Assembly: GCA_031271525.1 (NCBI GenBank)
Contig: JAISVO010000178.1
Span: 1-6,609 of the forward strand
Origin: Oscillospiraceae bacterium
GTDB taxonomy: Bacteria; Bacillota; Clostridia; Oscillospirales; UBA929
Direction: 5' to 3'
Length of the DNA stretch: 6,609 nt
Shown here: positions 4,556 through 6,609 of the stretch, piece by piece
Position numbering within the stretch: position 1 is the stretch's first letter
Layout: each line of letters begins with the position of its first letter
The notes under the pieces: generated by a model
Told to the model about the DNA's origin: nothing
Database searches by the model: none
The model's input: the letters and a program-made list of their open reading frames with translations, nothing else
Translations under genes and position numbers: made by a program

Positions 4556-6240
4556 ACGCGTTCGCGGTGGGAGCGCTTGCAGCCGAGCTAACGAGCGCGC
4601 TGGATGGCTGCCGGATCGACAAAGTCCAAATGCCCTCCCGGTATGAGGTTCACCTTTCGGGCAGAGGTCCCGGTGGTCCCTACCGGCTCCTGCTGTCGGC
4701 GCACCCGCAGCGCGCCCGAGTCCACCTGACCAAGGAGAGTTTTGAGAACCCCGCGTCGCCGCCGATGTTTTGTATGTTTCTGCGTAAACACCTCACCGGC
4801 GGCCGCTTCCTCGGGCTGGAACAGCCTTCGTTGGAACGGATCCTCCGCCTCCGCTGGAGCACAGCCGACGAAATGGGAAATATTTCAGTCAAGACGTTGG
4901 TGACCGAGATGATCGGGCGTCACTCCAACCTCATCTTGACGGATGCCGACGGTCGGATTCTGGACTGTCTCCGCCGGGTCGATCCTGAGATGTCCCCCCA
5001 GCGTCCGGTACTCCCCGGGCTCTTCTACCGCGATCCGCCGGGGCAGGGGAAACTCAGCCCCCTGACCGTAACGGAAAATGAATTTACAATGCTGTGGAAG
5101 CTAAAGCAACCGGAACTCTCTGTTGATGACTGGTTGCTCAATACGTTTACAGCCCTGCCGCCGCTTCTTTGCCGGGATATTGCCGAATCGGCAGCAGACT
5201 GCGGTGCTGTCTTTTCCCGCCTTTCCGACCTCGCGGAGCGTGTAAGGGGAAACCTTTTCATACCGATGATCATTAAGAACGGGATGGACTTTGTCAGTCT
5301 TCCCTTGAAATCAATCCCACAGGAGCCGTTTCACGGCTCCTTCTCGGCGTTGCTGGACGCCCTCTACACCAACCGCGACCGCGCCGAACAGCTCAGTCAA
5401 CGCGCCTCGGGGCTGCAGAAGACCGCTAGGAGCAACCGGGAGAAGCTGCGTAAGAAGCTGGGGTATTTACGTCAGGAGCTTTTGGACGCGCAAAACAGGG
5501 AGCACATACGGGAGAAGGCGGACCTCTTGATGGCAAACCTCCACAGAGCCGAGCGCGGCGCGGAGGCCATCACGGTAGAAGATTTTTACCACGACGGACA
5601 TGAGCTGCGTATCAAGCTTGACCCCGCGAAAAGTATCCAGCAGAATGCCGCCGCGCTGTATAAGTCCTACGCGAAGCTGAAGAACGCCGAGACGGCGCTC
5701 GCGGCGCAGATCAGTCAAGCGGAGCGCGAGGAGGAGTACTGGGAGAGCGTGGGCGACCAGCTGACGAGGGTCGCCAACGAGCGCGACTTGGACGAGATTC
5801 GGGACGAGCTTCACCCAGCGAAAGTTCAGGTCGGCGGTAAAAATCGAAAAAGAGAAAAGCCGGTTTCTCAACCGACAAAATTTCGTTCAACGGCGGGCTT
5901 TACCTTCCGCGCTGGGCGGAATAACCGCCAAAACGACCTGCTGACGATGCGTTTGGCGGGCAGGGGAGACGTCTGGCTGCACACCCAAAAGATACCCGGC
6001 TGCCACACCGTGATTGAGACAAACGGCGCTGAGCCGGACGAACAGACGCTGCTGGAGGCCGCGACCGTCGCCGCGTGGTTCTCGCAGGCACGCACCAGCC
6101 CGAAAGTTCCGGTGGACTATACCGCCGTGCGGAACGTTAAGAAACCGTCTGGCGCGCGTCCCGGCATGGTGATCTACGACCGGTTCAAAACCATTCTGGT
6201 TGAACCGAACGAGGACTTGGTCAAGCGACTGTCCGTATAG
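4546..6240 (+). CDS. rqcH: Ribosome quality control protein RqcH (NFACT / FbpA-like)
   Basis: RqcH binds stalled 50S subunits carrying a nascent chain and recruits alanyl-tRNA to add C-terminal alanine tails that mark the product for degradation. The 564 residues match the family length. The NFACT-N domain (about 1-175) has PPMFCMFLRKHLTGG (72-86), TEMIGRHSNLIL (120-131) and RPVLPGLFYRDPP (153-165). A helical and coiled-coil middle region (about 270-425) includes REKADLLMANL (322-332). The NFACT-R domain (about 446-555) has GRNNRQNDLLT (457-467), DVWLHTQKIPG (475-485), VDYTAVRNVKKPSGARPG (523-540) and the final YDRFKTILVEP (544-554). The conserved Asp-Arg pair at 97-98 is Glu-Arg here. The ATG at 4546 overlaps the Nif3 gene, with GAGGAA 14 bases and GCGAG 8 bases upstream. 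The old label fibronectin-binding protein refers to the same family. Confidence 0.94.
   Translation: MPVDAFAVGALAAELTSALDGCRIDKVQMPSRYEVHLSGRGPGGPYRLLLSAHPQRARVHLTKESFENPASPPMFCMFLRKHLTGGRFLGLEQPSLERILRLRWSTADEMGNISVKTLVTEMIGRHSNLILTDADGRILDCLRRVDPEMSPQRPVLPGLFYRDPPGQGKLSPLTVTENEFTMLWKLKQPELSVDDWLLNTFTALPPLLCRDIAESAADCGAVFSRLSDLAERVRGNLFIPMIIKNGMDFVSLPLKSIPQEPFHGSFSALLDALYTNRDRAEQLSQRASGLQKTARSNREKLRKKLGYLRQELLDAQNREHIREKADLLMANLHRAERGAEAITVEDFYHDGHELRIKLDPAKSIQQNAAALYKSYAKLKNAETALAAQISQAEREEEYWESVGDQLTRVANERDLDEIRDELHPAKVQVGGKNRKREKPVSQPTKFRSTAGFTFRAGRNNRQNDLLTMRLAGRGDVWLHTQKIPGCHTVIETNGAEPDEQTLLEAATVAAWFSQARTSPKVPVDYTAVRNVKKPSGARPGMVIYDRFKTILVEPNEDLVKRLSV
5321..5341. repeat. Perfect inverted repeat inside rqcH
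   Basis: AGGAGCCG (5321-5328) and CGGCTCCT (5334-5341) are perfect 8-base arms around TTTCA. It lies in the variable segment just before the coiled coil (encoding QEPFHGSFS). It is followed by TTCTC, too weak a T run for a terminator. It may be chance or an mRNA hairpin. Confidence 0.4.
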
Positions 6241-6609
6241 CGAACGCGAGACAGAACCCCAGCGCCACGATCAGCCCAGTGACCTTCCCGCTTTCGCGGT
6301 AGGCTTCGGGGATCATCGTGTCGGTGAGCATCGTTAAAATCGCGCCCCCGGCAAAGGACAGGATAAGCGCCTTGGTCACGCCGCCCGTGCCGGCAAAGAC
6401 CGCGTAGCCGACGACAGCCGCCAGCGCGCTCACCGCGATAACGGCGCACCACAGCCCCAATCCGGCGCGTTTTTTCCAGCCGTTCGCGATCAGCCCGGAG
6501 GAGGACGTCAGCGCTTCGGGGATGTTAGAGAGGAAGACCGCGACGATCATCGCGACGCTCACGCCTTCGCCCGCGACGATAGTCATACCGATGACGATCG
6601 ATTCGGGGA
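6221..6609 (-). CDS. ZIP-family metal (zinc) transporter, C-terminal part, cut by the right edge
   Basis: The frame is open to the right edge: seven further codons precede the ATG at 6586 and encode PESIVIG, which continues the family pattern, so that ATG is internal. The 128 visible residues hold the end of one metal-site helix (PESIVIG), then a helix with SNIPEALTSSSGL, then a segment around CAVIAVSALAAVVGYAVF. These are followed by SFAGGAILTMLTDTMIPEAY and a last helix ending FCLAFAIRTVA. This is the second half of an eight-helix ZIP permease that imports zinc or related divalent metals across the cytoplasmic membrane. PE pairs in two helices correspond to the metal site, but the second reads PEA rather than PEG. 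The gene converges on rqcH and its last 20 bases overlap the rqcH end. Confidence 0.85.
   Translation of the reverse strand, partial: PESIVIGMTIVAGEGVSVAMIVAVFLSNIPEALTSSSGLIANGWKKRAGLGLWCAVIAVSALAAVVGYAVFAGTGGVTKALILSFAGGAILTMLTDTMIPEAYRESGKVTGLIVALGFCLAFAIRTVA

Noticed and set aside
6221..6586. Complete small membrane protein starting at the ATG 6586
   Set aside because: The frame continues to the window edge with PESIVIG, a conserved ZIP metal-site segment, so the ATG is internal and the gene is partial.

Overview
The window looks like a stretch of chromosome from a GC-rich Gram-positive anaerobe of the Clostridia type. The evidence is the co-directional run trmK - Nif3-like gene - rqcH, a small zinc-ribbon protein of the CxxC-x17-CxxC kind, a DUF1858 redox-disulfide protein, near-perfect SigA-type promoters, and good Shine-Dalgarno sites at several genes. 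An Oscillospirales-like source would fit but cannot be proven from the sequence. No phage, transposon, CRISPR array, rRNA or tRNA gene is visible, and I see no clearly novel multi-gene system. This is mainly a housekeeping locus with some unusual details.

Left part (1-2450, minus strand): the first codons of an unidentified gene run off the left edge. It lies downstream of a hairpin terminator that closes a 752-residue cyclic-di-GMP protein. That protein has a degenerate GGDEF domain, an EAL phosphodiesterase domain with its catalytic residues intact, a GAF domain and a cysteine-rich PAS domain.

Middle (2450-2763): a divergent intergenic region of about 310 bases. It holds a minus-strand promoter for the EAL gene, with a perfect 15-base palindrome over its -35 box. 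It also holds a consensus plus-strand promoter (TTGACA, 17 bases, TATAAT) with a 12-base palindrome just after the -10 box. Each transcript has a leader of about 80-110 bases with possible stem-loops.

Right part (2764-6240, plus strand): zinc-ribbon protein, an intergenic terminator hairpin, DUF1858 protein, trmK (tRNA m1A22 methyltransferase), Nif3-like metal protein, and rqcH (ribosome quality control). From DUF1858 onward the genes overlap or abut, suggesting one translation-coupled operon fed by read-through of the terminator. TrmK and RqcH both act on translation. The role of the Nif3-like protein is unknown, although it often accompanies trmK. trmK itself is unusual: it has no ATG start, is short for its family, and carries a perfect 13-bp inverted repeat.

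Right edge (6221-6609, minus strand): the C-terminal half of a ZIP-family metal transporter converges on rqcH and overlaps it by 20 bases.
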